Notes under the pieces: generated by a model
Databases searched by the model: none
What the model was told of the DNA's origin: nothing
What the model saw: the letters and a program-made list of their open reading frames with translations, nothing else
Shown: positions 9,829 through 22,419 of the stretch, one piece after another
How positions within the stretch are numbered: position 1 is the stretch's first letter
How the letters are laid out: each line of letters begins with the position of its first letter
DNA from: Ipomoea triloba
Taxonomy: Eukaryota > Streptophyta > Magnoliopsida > Solanales > Convolvulaceae
DNA length: 64,000 nucleotides
Assembly (NCBI RefSeq): GCF_003576645.1
Contig: NC_044922.1
Span: 5,017,310-5,081,309 of the forward strand
Reading direction: 5' to 3'
Position numbers and translations under genes: made by a program

Positions 9829-12800
9829 ATTTTTTATTATATATTGAGATAATAAAAATAAAGATGAAATTATAAAAAATTCTAATATTGAACGTGTACA
9901 TTTATTTGATTATAAGATTAGTACAAAAATATTACTCAATTAATTGAATAATATATGACTTGTTTGTCTAAAATTATCTTAGAAAGATCTATAAGTAATA
10001 TGACTTATATAATTATATTATGACTAAAATAAATATGAGAAAATGAGAAATAAATTAATTGTAATTATTATAAAAATAAATTCNTTTTTTTATTATATAT
10101 TGAGATAATAAAAATAAAGATGAAATTATAAAAAATTCTAATATTGAACGTGTACATTTATTTGATTATAAGATTAGTACAAAAATATTACTCAATTAAT
10201 TGAATAATATATGACTTGTTTGTCTAAAATTATCTTAAAAAGATCTATAAGTAATATGATTTATATAATTATATTATTACTAAAATAAATATGAGAAAAT
10301 GAGAAATAAATTAATTGTAATTATTATAAAAATAAATTCAACGACCAATGCTTAACTTAATTATCATAATAATTATTAGGCAATTATTATTAGTCAATTA
10401 CACTAATATATGTGTAATTATACTTTTATACTTTAAGTATATTTATTTTCCCCATATTGCATTTAGTTTTANATAAATATGAGAAAATGAGAAATAAATT
10501 AATTGTAATTATTATAAAAATAAATTCAACGACCAATGCTTAACTTAATTATCATAATAATTATTAGGCAATTATTATTAGTCAATTACACTAATATATG
10601 TGTAATTATACTTTTATACTTTAAGTATATTTATTTTCCCCATATTGCATTTAGTTTTATCTTCCTCCTCCATATTTGAATGAATTAATTTTGATTATTA
10701 TAAAAATCTAACAACCCATGTTCAATTAATTTTTTTAAAGTTTAAATAACTTAGAGTTTTCAAAAGGAAAGTATAATTAACTATTAAAGTTTTTAAATAA
10801 TTTTCAGTCAATTAGTAATATCCTTTTCTTTTCCCGATAAATGATTTTACTTTTATTAATAGTGTTGATACGTGAGTATACATATTATCAATTTATAGAT
10901 ATTAGTTAATTTCTATTTTACATTTTCTTAACAAATAAGCTTTATTAATTATTTGACAAATAAAATATTTCATTAATTGACTACAAAAGTTTAGGTGGGG
11001 AATGAAATAGGAGGATTTTACTTTTATATATAGTATAGAATATAGATTACGATCTTTTTATATTTTAAATCAATTAGTAATATCATTTTTCTCGGAATAA
11101 TGGTCAAATNATAAATGATTTTACTTTTATTAATAGTGTTGATACGTGAGTATACATATTATCAATTTATAGATATTAGTTAATTTCTATTTTACATTTT
11201 CTTAACAAATAAGCTTTATTAATTATTTGACAAATAAAATATTTCATTAATTGACTACAAAAGTTTAGGTGGGGAATGAAATAGGAGGATTTTACTTTTA
11301 TATATAGTATAGAATATAGATTACGATCTTTTTATATTTTAAATCAATTAGTAATATCATTTTTCTCGGAATAATGGTCAAATAAACCACTGAACTACAC
11401 ACAAAACTGCAATTAGGCCATCGAACTCAAAAAGAATGTAATTGGATTCCTGAACTATATAAACTCATGCAATTAAGTACAAATTGATATGTTTTCAAAA
11501 AAAAAAAAGAAGTCCAAATTGACCTGTTTACTTACAATTGTGATGACATGGTGGTTACTAATTTTAAAATAAACTTTTTAAATAATTTTAATTAAAATAA
11601 TTAAATAGTAATAATAATAATAAAATTAAAAAAAAAAAACAGACGTCTCCGACAGTTCTTCTATTTTTTTAATTTTTTTTAATTATTAGTGCCGATTGTT
11701 ATGTGTAAATTAATATCAGGCAACCTTATCTAGGAAAAATGGAAAGAATTACGTAGTAATATTTACCTAATTTTCGTTCCATTTTTAATTGATGATGTAG
11801 AATATTATTATTGAAATATTTCCGTTTCATTTTTAATTTCCGTTCCTTTTTTAATTTATCTTTAATATTGTTTATAATATGCCTTTATTATTTATGATGT
11901 AGAATGTTTTCCTTTTTTAATTAAATTGCAATGATATGACCATTTCCTTTTTCATTTTATTTAATTATGGATATATATATATATATTTTTTTACAGTCAA
12001 TTATTAATATTCATTTCCTTTTATATATTCAATCAATTAGTAACATCTGATTCATTTTTAGTCGATTTTTTTTATTTTCAGTTAATTAGTCAATTAGAAT
12101 AATAGATCCACTGGTATTTTTACCTAATTTCTGTTCTATTTTTAATTAATGATGTAGAATATTATTATTGAAATATTTTCATTCTATTTTTAATTTACCT
12201 TTACTATTGTTTAAAATTTAAAATATGCCTTTACTATTCTTATGTTTTTATATATAGTATAAATTAATATTATGCTAATTATGGCGTCCATGTATTATGA
12301 ATACGTATGGTAATTAAGGAGTATATATTATAGTTAAAAATAATGTATATTTTAATTTCGTTTAATTATGGACGTAATATGTGTATGTTTAATTTTCTTT
12401 AATTTTGTCCGTAATATATATGTGTATGTTTAATTTTCTTTAATTATGTCCGTAATATGTGTACCATTAATTTCTTTAATTGATTAGATAAAATTACGGC
12501 AAGTATAAAAAACCGTTTAATAAAAGTATAATGTTTGAACTAATGTCTCAATGACCATAATTATTAAGATTTTATTCCAAAGTAACCATTAGCATAATTT
12601 TATATGTGTAATAATCTGTGGATTGAAATAATTTACATAATTGTATGGACGTAATAATATGTGAATTAGCATAATAATACGTGAATTGAAATAATTATCA
12701 TAATTTTGTTAATCTCCTCTAATTATGGATGTAATATGTGTATTATCAATTTCGTTAACTGATTTGATAAAATTTATATTACGAACAACAATATTAATTC

Positions 12801-13510
12801 ATTAGTTTTCATAATTTTTAAGATTTTATTCAAAAGTAATCAAATGAAATGCACGGGTAATTGACATTATCTGAAGTAAAAATATATAAAATTATCGTAA
12901 GAATGAAATCTCTATGTTTAATGACCATAATAAATTTAGATGTTAAATATAGTGTAATNTCCGTAATATATATGTGTATGTTTAATTTTCTTTAATTATG
13001 TCCGTAATATGTGTACCATTAATTTCTTTAATTGATTAGATAAAATTACGGCAAGTATAAAAAACCGTTTAATAAAAGTATAATGTTTGAACTAATGTCT
13101 CAATGACCATAATTATTAAGATTTTATTCCAAAGTAACCATTAGCATAATTTTATATGTGTAATAATCTGTGGATTGAAATAATTTACATAATTGTATGG
13201 ACGTAATAATATGTGAATTAGCATAATAATACGTGAATTGAAATAATTATCATAATTTTGTTAATCTCCTCTAATTATGGATGTAATATGTGTATTATCA
13301 ATTTCGTTAACTGATTTGATAAAATTTATATTACGAACAACAATATTAATTCATTAGTTTTCATAATTTTTAAGATTTTATTCAAAAGTAATCAAATGAA
13401 ATGCACGGGTAATTGACATTATCTGAAGTAAAAATATATAAAATTATCGTAAGAATGAAATCTCTATGTTTAATGACCATAATAAATTTAGATGTTAAAT
13501 ATAGTGTAAT
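9829..13510. other. Chain of contig-overlap duplications in AT-rich Helitron DNA
   Basis: Each single n is followed by a repeat of the sequence before it: 9829-10083 with 10085-10339; 10285-10471 with 10473-10659; 10837-11109 with 11111-11383; 12408-12958 with 12960-13510. The first pair differs at only a few bases. The best reading is overlapping contigs (or two haplotypes) joined end to end, not tandem duplication. Otherwise this is AT-rich non-coding DNA. Confidence 0.8.
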
Positions 13511-13749
13511 TACCACGGATTATTTAGATGGTAAATAGTATATGGTAATTACCTATATAGATTAGCATATTAAACGGATTAACATATGGAACAATGTTAT
13601 AAAAAAGGAAGGAAGCCTTTTAGATAAAATATATTAGGAATAATATCAATTAAATAAAATATCATAGGAATTTCTCAACTCTATATTTATAATTACCTTT
13701 ATAAACAGATTTAATAGGAAAATTTAGTTACAAACTTATATTAAGAGCT

Positions 13750-13830
13750 ATGGATTATTATTATTATATTATTATTATTATTAGGAAAATTATATTAAGA
13801 ATTTTAGATTATTATTACTACGGAGTATTA

Positions 13831-13880
<50 letters not shown>
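13750..13880. repeat. (ATT)n microsatellite
   Basis: Runs of ATT/TTA triplets at about 13752-13785 and 13830-13878. They produce the poly-tyrosine reading frame here, which is not a gene. Confidence 0.9.
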
Positions 13881-13995
13881 TAACATAATAGATTTTAAAT
13901 CGAGGCTACAAAATTTAATATTATTATTTCATTTATTCAAGTATAGTAATCACCATTTTTTAACTAATAAGTGTGAATTAGTATTGTGCAATTAA

Positions 13996-14937
13996 TGATA
14001 AAGATTAATAATAATTGGAATCAACAATCAATGATACAATGACCCATGTTTAGCTTCCAATGCACCATTTTTTATAAAATGAAGAATTGGAATGGTAAAA
14101 CGAACAATTGGAATGAATAATTGAGGATTTATTCAAGTATAGTAACCACCATTTTTACCAAATTACATAAGCATCCGTAAATGGGGAAGATCAAGATTGC
14201 AAATTCTACAATATATAGATGAGCATCCGTAGATTGCTAGTTATTTTGCACAGTACAACTAAAAAGATGGATAGTTAAATAAGGTATTATCATTCAAAAT
14301 CTTGTAATACAAAGTTACAATACAATGTTTTTCCATTAGAAATTACCAATCAAAGTAATGTGATTAAAATATATAATTATAGAAAACATTTGATTGTTCA
14401 CTACAATCACTCTGAAAATTGTAATTTTACATACGTGATACGCCCATGGCAAAATTGGCCTAGCTACTTGAAACCTTATCAGCAAAAATTAAAGCATATT
14501 GAGCTGTTAAAATCAAACTAAATCACAGTACTACAAAATACTCTATGGGATGCAGACTACACCATAAGGATCTCCAACATGCAGAATGAATCAACTAAAA
14601 ATTAAATCATACCGCATACCATAACAATTCTACGCGTGTTAAAGTTCGATCTTCGACTTCGTAGAATTACAGATTATAGATCTCTAACTAATAGTTAGAG
14701 CACAAATATTGGTACGTTGTGAGAGAAGAGTCATTTCTCATCATTATATAGTGGAGGATAAACATAATATGGAAGATTTTTCAAAAGGAAAGTATAATTA
14801 ATTTTAATTTTATGTAAATATAGATGATTGACATGTAAAAATTTTACTACAATATTATATAATTTTTTCATTCTAATATAGTTAATTACATGTCAATTAT
14901 ATAAATATATATAGATATATAGATATAGATATAGATT
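13996..14937. other. Helitron interior, no gene found
   Basis: Mostly AT-rich. The part 14430-14760 is somewhat more complex and contains a palindromic patch (CTCTAACTAATAGTTAGAG at 14681-14699). It could be captured host sequence, but I find no coding frame or splice pattern. Confidence 0.4.
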
Positions 14938-15115
14938 ATCATATCACTAATCACCAATCACCAATTAATTAATTAATATCAATATCAATCTATATAAATA
15001 TAAATATTAATATATAACAATATTACCATATCACTAATCACCAATCACCAATTAATTAATTAATATTAATATCAATCTATATAAATATAAATATTAATAT
15101 ATAACAATATTACCA
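14938..15115. repeat. Tandem duplication of about 90 bp, AT-rich
   Basis: Two copies of TACCATATCACTAATCACC followed by CAATTAATTAATTAATAT and ATCAATCTATATAAATATAA. The same sequence resumes after the gap at 20321, as expected for the flank of the inserted Copia. Confidence 0.7.
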
Positions 15116-15128
15116 TATCTATCATTAT

Positions 15129-15579
15129 TGTTATGAAAAAAAAGAAAATGGTGGATGTCCAAGCTATGATTTGAACCTTGGACCTATTGTTTAAAGCTCA
15201 AGACTCAATCCATTTTGCTACTACTATTGAAGAATGCTTGGAGAACATTTAGTTGTATATAATGGTTGAAGAGCTAATTCAAGATGCAAACAAAAGCTAG
15301 GAGCTACAGGATTCATCCGTGACCATAGGGCAGCTAAGCCTTTTCAGGCTTTAACAAATCCAGCAATGCTATGTCAGCCATGAGGTCATCTACAGTATAC
15401 AATATATTTATTTATTCATTTCCGGGTAATATAAATACCCCATCACTCCCCTGTAAATCATCAATCCCAGAACATCAATACAATGCTTCTTCCTCCTTCT
15501 CCATTTCAGTGTTCTTCATCTTTAGTTTCAGATTCTCAATTTCTTATTAAATCACAGTTATAATTAATATTTCATAACA
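15129..15579 (+). repeat. 5' LTR of the nested Copia
   Basis: 451 bp with perfect 10-bp terminal inverted repeats, TGTTATGAAA and TTTCATAACA. A TATA-type motif (TATAAATAC, about 15430-15438) lies in the second half, with a CAATCCC/CAATAC-rich stretch after it. The same start, TGTTATGAAA, reappears at 20277 after the polypurine tract. Confidence 0.8.
15150..15222 (-). promoter_or_regulatory. Antisense pol III A and B boxes inside the LTR
   Basis: Minus strand: TAGCAAAATGG (15220-15210) fits the A-box consensus at every position, and GGTTCAAATCA (15177-15167) fits the B box except its last base. They are about 33 bp apart. This could be a SINE or tRNA fragment captured by the LTR, or chance. 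Confidence 0.45.
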
Positions 15580-15594
15580 CGTTATCAGCACGAC
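15580..15594 (+). other. Primer-binding region of the nested Copia
   Basis: CGTTATCAGCACGAC follows the LTR directly. This is the usual wording after the 5' LTR in one group of plant Copia elements. I have not matched it to a tRNA. Confidence 0.5.
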
Positions 15595-18500
15595 TGTTTT
15601 ACCCAAAACCCACAATAATCACTTCCATCGTTTTTCCGGCCAACACCATTTTTTCCGGCCAAAAAAAAAATGAAAAACAACAACAAATCCATGTCGCACT
15701 CCGGCGAACCCCGTCGCAACCACCGACGCCACCACTACGGCGGTTGGTAGTAGCTTCGCGATCCATGAACCTCCGTTCCTCCGCTTCTTGACCGACGGCA
15801 AGATAACGGCGGACATGGCGGTAGCAGCCTCTATCTCCCGTCGTCCGTGAACAGCAGACGATGACGAGTTTCCTCTGGCGGCGGAGCTGGTTCCGGCGAC
15901 GACGCTTTCGACTTCCGTCCTCTTCATACGATGCCGACGACGAGCAGTAGAGGAGTTGAAAGACGACGAAGATGGCCGGCGCCAAGCTCAATCCCTTTCT
16001 CTCTCTCTCCCTCACGAGTCACGGACAAAGAAGATGATGGACTAGCAGTGTTTGTTTTCTTCTTCTTACTCTTATTATTATTATATATTAATTATAGGAG
16101 AGAGGAATTATGTGAAGACAAAATACATATATATAATTATTTGTGCAAAGTTTGTTTTTAGTGCGCAGATTACGGAGTTTGGCCATTCCTAAGCAAAATT
16201 ATGCGTGATATGGCTGGATTCAAATTGGAGTTTAAATATTATGCTGCTTAGCATGTGCTGGCATATGGCAATGTTTTGGTTGCTTCACACGGTATTTGTA
16301 TCTATTATTATTATTATCTAAATAAATAAATAAATAACTCCGTAAATAGCAGCAGCAGCCGAAAGCTACTGCTACCTTTGCATAAAGTAAGGGACTTTGT
16401 CCCCTACGTTATTATTATATAATATATATAATATATTAAGATATAATGACTGAATTTGTTATGTTATGATCATGACAATTATTAACATTATTATTGTTTA
16501 GTTCACAGGTTCTCAATCAGATTTGCTGATGCTCTAAGATATTTATAAGAACCTAAGCTTTGATAGGTTTCCTATCAAGTCCATGAATTAATTGACGGAA
16601 CTAAAGTAGACTGCTGGAACCAATTATTGATATATCGGAGATTTTGCCATACTCCGATCTGATTTGCTTTTTCATATTTTAAATATGATAAAATATTATT
16701 CATGCCGTCATGCCATTTATATTCATATGATAGTATTACTAATCATATAAGGAATGGTAATATTTCCTAAAACTATCATTATGGCATAATGAGAATATGA
16801 CCCTTGCATCTAATTGATGATTAAATTTTGAGAGCATTTGAAATATGAAATATTGTGACAAGCATTTTATATGGTAAATGCTATGAATATTATGTGACAA
16901 TTAATTTTGTGTCACAAATTGCTCTCTTATGCTATGGCCATGCGAATCATCATGAAATAAAATTTGGCATAATAAATATTATGCTAACGCCATAAAGTTT
17001 ATCCCATATGTTATAAATGAAAGTATTTTGATATGTTTATCAAAAATCATGGGATAAAATTGTATAATTATGCTTGTTTGGCATATGCTATCTCCAAATT
17101 AAATACCATATGGAGAAAATTGGATGTGATCCATGATAAATCATGTGATGTCTAATCCTTGAAGGATATATGCTTCAAAGAAGCAAATGAATACATCATC
17201 ACTCTTGATTGGATCAAGAAAAATGAGAAAAACGTTGTTTGTAGTGCAACCACACATACAATGATTAAAAGTGCAAAGTGTTTCTGCACATTGAAAAGAA
17301 TGAGGAATTTGTTACTACAATGTTTGGTAGTACGAAATGATTGAAAGCTCTGAATGAGCCAATATATTATTGCCTGGAGGAACAAATTTATTAAAAATTG
17401 TATTGCGTTGTTCCCTCCAAAGTCTCATAGAAATTTATTGAATTTGAATTTGTAATGACGAATGTCATGTTGAGACTATAAAATAAAGGAATTGATAATT
17501 CCTCTGAATTACAAAGGCAATATCAGGGAAGAAATGTGTATTGGAAAATTCCCCTTTTCCTCATGTTTATATTGCATAAAGAATGTCATTGAAGCCAATC
17601 TTATTGTAAACTAAAAGTTTACTGATTTGAATGATTTTAAGATTTGGCAAGGCTAATTATATCATCCTGAATATGTGATGATAATTATGAAAATGATTTC
17701 TCATAAATTGAGAAAATGGATTAGCCTGGCATCCTATTATAAAAGTGAAGTGACTTTCACTTTAATTGCTTTAATTTTGATTAATTCTATTTTGGCACTT
17801 TATTATGAAATCATATATGCCTTACTTCTTATTTCACTTTGGTTTGCAAATTATTGCTTTTAAATTATGTATTTGCTTTATCTAATATCATATATATTAT
17901 ATGATTTCATATACGTTTGAGTATATCGTATGTTGCGATTTAAAGACCCAAATTATTTAAATTATGACATGAGCAATTGGGTCACTTTGGGCTAAATATT
18001 GAAATGTCAGATTTGAACTAATATTATTGGACGTATATATGTCAAACAGTAGTCTCCCATATGAAGCATGCTTAAATAGAAATTATATATTGGGGAGATA
18101 AAAATTGATATACTACTGTTTTATCAAAATCTGACATACTGCAAAATGAATACCCCTTTACATCTAGTACGTGGTAAAATTGAACATTTCCCAAATCTGT
18201 GTTTTATTAATATGCAGTCTATTTTATTATCACATCATTGCGTATCTCTACGGGCTATTAAATAAAGCTAGGTATACATGTTGATTATAAATATCCATGT
18301 ATTGTATAAAAACCTAGAGCCCATGATAAAAGATCATTTGATACGCTGACTGCATGAAGATCATTTTCACGGCATTAGGGGGAGATATGTGCCCAAATTA
18401 TTTTTAAAAATTTGAATGCCGAGAAAATTCATAAAATGAAAAGATCTTCAAAAATCCACATACTAGATTGACTGAACTGAATGTTCAGTAGATTATTAAT

Positions 18501-19845
18501 TCCTGCCAAATATATATCTATTGATATTCTATCAATGATGTCTAAAAGAGACATTCGTCAAAGGACGAAATACCCAGTGGTGCACCAAATAATTAATACT
18601 GGGATGCGACACGACTAGATTTGAATATTGATGGGAAATGTTTATCATCTGGTTGATTTTGAAATTGCCATAATTATTATGGATATGGGAGAAAATTATG
18701 AAAATGTTGTCGACAACTCAATTGCCTTTATAATTGCTCAATCTGGCCAGAATTAGGCATAAGAATGCCTTGATTAATTGATAAATAAAATGAGCAATTA
18801 AGGAAGGCAAATAGCTCAGCTCGCTATTCTCTATATTATGTGTACACACCGTTGAATAGGTGTTGGTACAAAAGAGAATAATGATGTGATAAAAGGCGAG
18901 GCTTGGAGCTCATGGGTTTACACAGATACCCATAATTGATATACTCTTCCATTCTCTCGTTATAAATGGATGGCAATAAGTTTCGCTGATTATATCATTG
19001 GCAGTGAATAATATGCAGTTAATGAATATCATGACCGCATAAGATGGGTCATTGGATAATATATGATGAATGTCATGACCGCATAAATATGGGTCATTGG
19101 ACAGTATATTTGAAAATCCATAATGGATTTTAAGGTCTATATATATGACTGAAACAGACTGAGTATTTTTCCCTTCTGAAGAAGGAATATAAATATATTA
19201 TGTGACATTATGTACTCTTTAAAGAGTTGCGAATGGAGTTATTATCCTCGTGAAGAAGGATAATATGTGCCATTTTGTGTTTAATAAAGAGTACTAATGA
19301 ACATCTCAGTCAATATTGATGGTATAAACATCAATGAAATATATAAAGAGCTTAATGATGTTAGCTCATGTCTAAAGACGGATTTGAAAGAAAAGCTTGT
19401 ATGTGAAAGCTAAATATTATCTCGACTTGAAAGATCGAGTATTTCCTTAAAGGAATTTATACACAGTTAGCCCATAAATGATTCTGGTTGGCTACTTAGA
19501 CAAACCATATATAATGGGCTACTTGGGTATTGGCTATTATTATTATATCCCATGATGCCAAGTCCCAAAAACTGGTTGTACTATAATTTACACCATTGTT
19601 CTATAAGTGGACAATAAGAATAATGTTATGGGTATATTATGAAAATTGACTAGACATGATAATGTCAGTATTATACCCACGTGAGCTCTAAAAAGAGTCA
19701 CGCAATTATTATGAAATATATTTTCCCATTGATAGTTGAACATGATTGTTCACAAAATCCCTCTATATTTTGAAGTTTAAAATAAGGGATTTGAAGAATG
19801 TTATCTTCAGGGGGAGCATAATGAATCACGAATATTATGCTCTGA
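15595..19845 (+). pseudogene. Decayed gag-pol of the nested Copia
   Basis: Frames are shattered. Traces remain: a GC-rich leader (15600-16020); near 18340-18390 a stretch that aligns by eye with the integrase to RT linker of Ale elements, ending in ATTAGGGGGAG; near 19490 words like the RNase H GYL motif; near 19740-19810 the tail FTKS-like region. The minus-strand frames at 15599-16015 are shadows of the GC-rich leader. Identification rests on order and flanking LTR features more than on sequence. Confidence 0.5.
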
Positions 19846-19867
19846 AGTTTATGTTGGGGATATGGTT

Positions 19868-20235
19868 GTACTCTTTTTCCCTTAGCTAAGTTTTTTCCAC
19901 TGGGTTTTCTTAGCGTAAGGTTTTTAATGAGGCAACCAGTGTAATACATAATTAACATACCATGTACTCTTTTTCCTCGGCTAGGTTTTCCCACAGGGTT
20001 TTTCTAGCGAGGTTTTTAATGAGGCATGAGTATGATAAGATGATGGCCAATGGGAGAACATTATTAATTAGTATGGCATCATCTAAAAATCTTCAGAAAC
20101 AAGGAGGAGCACACGAACTTGATCTTCAATAATGTCTTTATCAGGGGGAGCATATATTGTACTCTTTTTCCCTTATCAAAGTTTTTATTCCCACCGGGTT
20201 TTTCTTTGGTAAGGTTTTTAACGAGGCAATATAGT
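19868..20235 (+). repeat. Three imperfect repeats upstream of the 3' LTR
   Basis: Three copies (19868-19932, 19963-20024, 20158-20232) with the order GTACTCTTTTTCC, a GTTTTT/CCCAC(T/C)GGGTTTT core and AAGGTTTTTAA(T/C)GAGGCA. This repeated box is characteristic of the non-coding 3' end of Ale/Retrofit-type Copia elements. A polypurine tract follows at 20268-20276. Confidence 0.75.
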
Positions 20236-20295
20236 GTTCATTTGGCAGTGTTCATCTTTGGACATCCAAGGGGGAGTGTTATGAAATAAAAAGAA

Positions 20296-20320
20296 NNNNN
20301 NNNNNNNNNNNNNNNNNNNN
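20296..20320. other. 25-bp assembly gap
   Basis: Run of n that removes the 3' LTR of the nested Copia and its right target duplication. Confidence 0.95.
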
Positions 20321-20680
20321 ATATTAATATATAACAATATTACCATATCACTAATCACCAATCACCAATTAATTATTCTTTTTTAAAATAATCACCAATT
20401 AATTAATTAATATTAGTATATATTAATATATTATATATTAATATATTAATATTAAGAATAATACCATATACCATATTATCAATTATCAATTATATATCAC
20501 CAATCACCCATCACCCATTAATATTAACAATATTACCATATTATCATATTATCATTATCATATATTACCATAATAATATTATAGGATGGATAATTAATAA
20601 AATAATAAATAAATAAAATAAATGATTTTACCAAAATACCCCTAAGTTTTGGAGGGAAAATTTGGGAGGAGGAAATTGTT

Positions 20681-20697
20681 TTTATATATAGTATAGA
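20681..20697 (-). other. Helitron 5' terminus
   Basis: Minus strand TCTATACTATATATAAA, a standard plant Helitron 5' end, next to host T at 20698. Repeated at 22266-22282 in the overlapping contig. Confidence 0.8.
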
Positions 20698-22282
20698 TTA
20701 GAATTCCACAGTACAATGATAGATGACAAGTGATATATATACAAGGAGAGTCTTAGATAGAGTAGGATAGATAGACCTAACATGACTCAGATACATAGAG
20801 TCCTAATACTCCCCCTCAAGCTAAAGGCAAGCTGGTGACCTGAAGCTTGTCTCAAAGAAAAGAAAATCTAGGACTGGGCAAAGCCTTTGCAAATATGTTA
20901 GCGAGTTGATCCTTTGTTCAAATAAAATTCACCTGAATGTCCCCACTAGCAACTCTGTCTCTAACAAAGTGGTAGTCAATATCTACGTGCTTAGTCCTAG
21001 CATGAAAGATGGGATTCACACACATGTAAGTAGCACCAAGATTGTCACACCATAGTTTAGGAGCAGGAATATAATGCCATCAATGCTGATTTCGCGCAGT
21101 AGAGATACGATCCATATGACCTCAGCACAAACGTCTGCTAAGGCCTTATATTCTGCCTCTGTGGAAGACCTCGCAACTGTTTTCTGTTTCTTACACACCC
21201 AGGAGACAAGGTTGGTGCCAAGAAACACAGCATACCCACTAGTAGATTTACGATCTTTAGGACAACCAGCCCAATCAGAATCAGAGAAGGCATGAAGTTC
21301 CCTAGAGCTTGACTGAGTGATACGTAAACCGAAAGAAAGAGTCCCCTTCACATACCTGAGCACACGTTTGAGTTGCTCCCAATTGGACTCCGTTGGAGCA
21401 TGCATGTGTTGACACAGTTGATTGACTGCAAAGGATAGATCTGGCTTGGTAATCGTGAGATATTGAAGAGCACCAGCCAGACATCTGTATTTCGTTGGAT
21501 CATCATATGAATCGGCACTGAGAGATGGAGTCTTCGAGGCAGAAATGGGAGTTGCTAGTGGCTTACAATCAGTCATACCAGCTCGTTTCAAAATGTCAGT
21601 CATGTACCGCTGCTGAGAAAGAATAACACCATTGCTAGATTTAATGAGCTCAATTCCAAGGAAGAATCTAGGTTCCCCAAGATCCTTAATTCTGAAAGCA
21701 GCAGACAATTTGGAGAGCAAACCAGACAGCAGTGGCTGATCATTCCCCATCACCAGTATATCATCAACATACACTAGCAGGTACACACACGCAGACCCAC
21801 GAGAATAATAGAATAATGACACATCAGTTTTTGAAGCTTCAAAACCAACAGAAAGCAGAAACGTATGTAAACGGTTAAACCAAGCCCTAGGAGCTTGCTT
21901 TAAACCATATANATATTAATATATAACAATATTACCATATCACTAATCACCAATTAATTATTCTTTTTTAAAATAATCACCAATTAATTAATTAATATTA
22001 GTATATATTAATATATTATATATTAATATATTAATATTAAGAATAATACCATATACCATATTATCAATTATCAATTATATATCACCAATCACCCATCACC
22101 CATTAATATTAACAATATTACCATATTATCATATTATCATTATCATATATTACCATAATAATATTATAGGATGGATAATTAATAAAATAATAAATAAATA
22201 AAATAAATGATTTTACCAAAATACCCCTAAGTTTTGGAGGGAAAATTTGGGAGGAGGAAATTGTTTTTATATATAGTATAGA

Positions 22283-22393
22283 TTAGAATTCCACAGTACA
22301 ATGATAGATGACAAGTGATATATATACAAGGAGAGTCTTAGATAGAGTAGGATAGATAGACCTAACATGACTCAGATACATAGAGTCCTAATA
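22283..22393 (-). repeat. 3' LTR (inner piece) of the minus Copia
   Basis: 111 bp, identical in layout to 20698-20808. It starts TATTAGGACTC on the minus strand after the PPT and stops at the Helitron insertion. The missing 24 bp are at 9604-9627. Confidence 0.8.
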
Positions 22394-22405
22394 CTCCCCC
22401 TCAAG
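22394..22405 (-). other. Polypurine tract of the minus Copia
   Basis: CTTGAGGGGGAG on the minus strand, directly before the 3' LTR. It primes plus-strand synthesis. A second contig copy is at 20809-20820. Confidence 0.8.
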
Positions 22406-22419
22406 CTAAAGGCAAGCTG

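Larger units (their letters stand above)
15129..20295 (+). mobile_element. Decayed Ale-like Copia nested in the Helitron
   Basis: A 5' LTR (15129-15579), a GTTATCAGCACGA primer-site region, about 4.7 kb of decayed interior, the three-fold 3' leader-type repeat, a purine tract AAGGGGGAG and the first 19 bp of the 3' LTR (20277-20295), which is then cut by a gap. No frame longer than about 100 codons survives. It is inside the Helitron, in the opposite orientation to the outer Copia. Confidence 0.75.
9628..20697 (-). mobile_element. Non-autonomous Helitron (contains a nested Copia)
   Basis: On the minus strand it starts TCTATACTATATATAAA (20697 leftward) and ends with a hairpin and CTAG at 9631-9628. 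The host bases are A before and T after, the Helitron insertion rule. Removing it restores GTGTA + TTAGAATTCC, exactly the uninterrupted LTR sequence seen at 26591-26605. No Rep/helicase frame is present. The scaffold length (11,070 bp) is inflated by a nested Copia and contig-overlap duplications. Further 5'-end-like sequences (about 11022, 11295, 12250) suggest nested or composite Helitrons. Confidence 0.85.

Noticed and set aside
15599..16015. 138- and 102-codon minus-strand frames
   Set aside because: They lie antisense in the GC-rich leader of the nested Copia, directly after its LTR; Arg/Gly-rich composition reflects base composition only.
21016..21822. A second, separate RT/RNase H gene
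   Set aside because: It is identical to part of the 22601-25288 frame and ends at a single n, so it is a contig overlap rather than a second copy.
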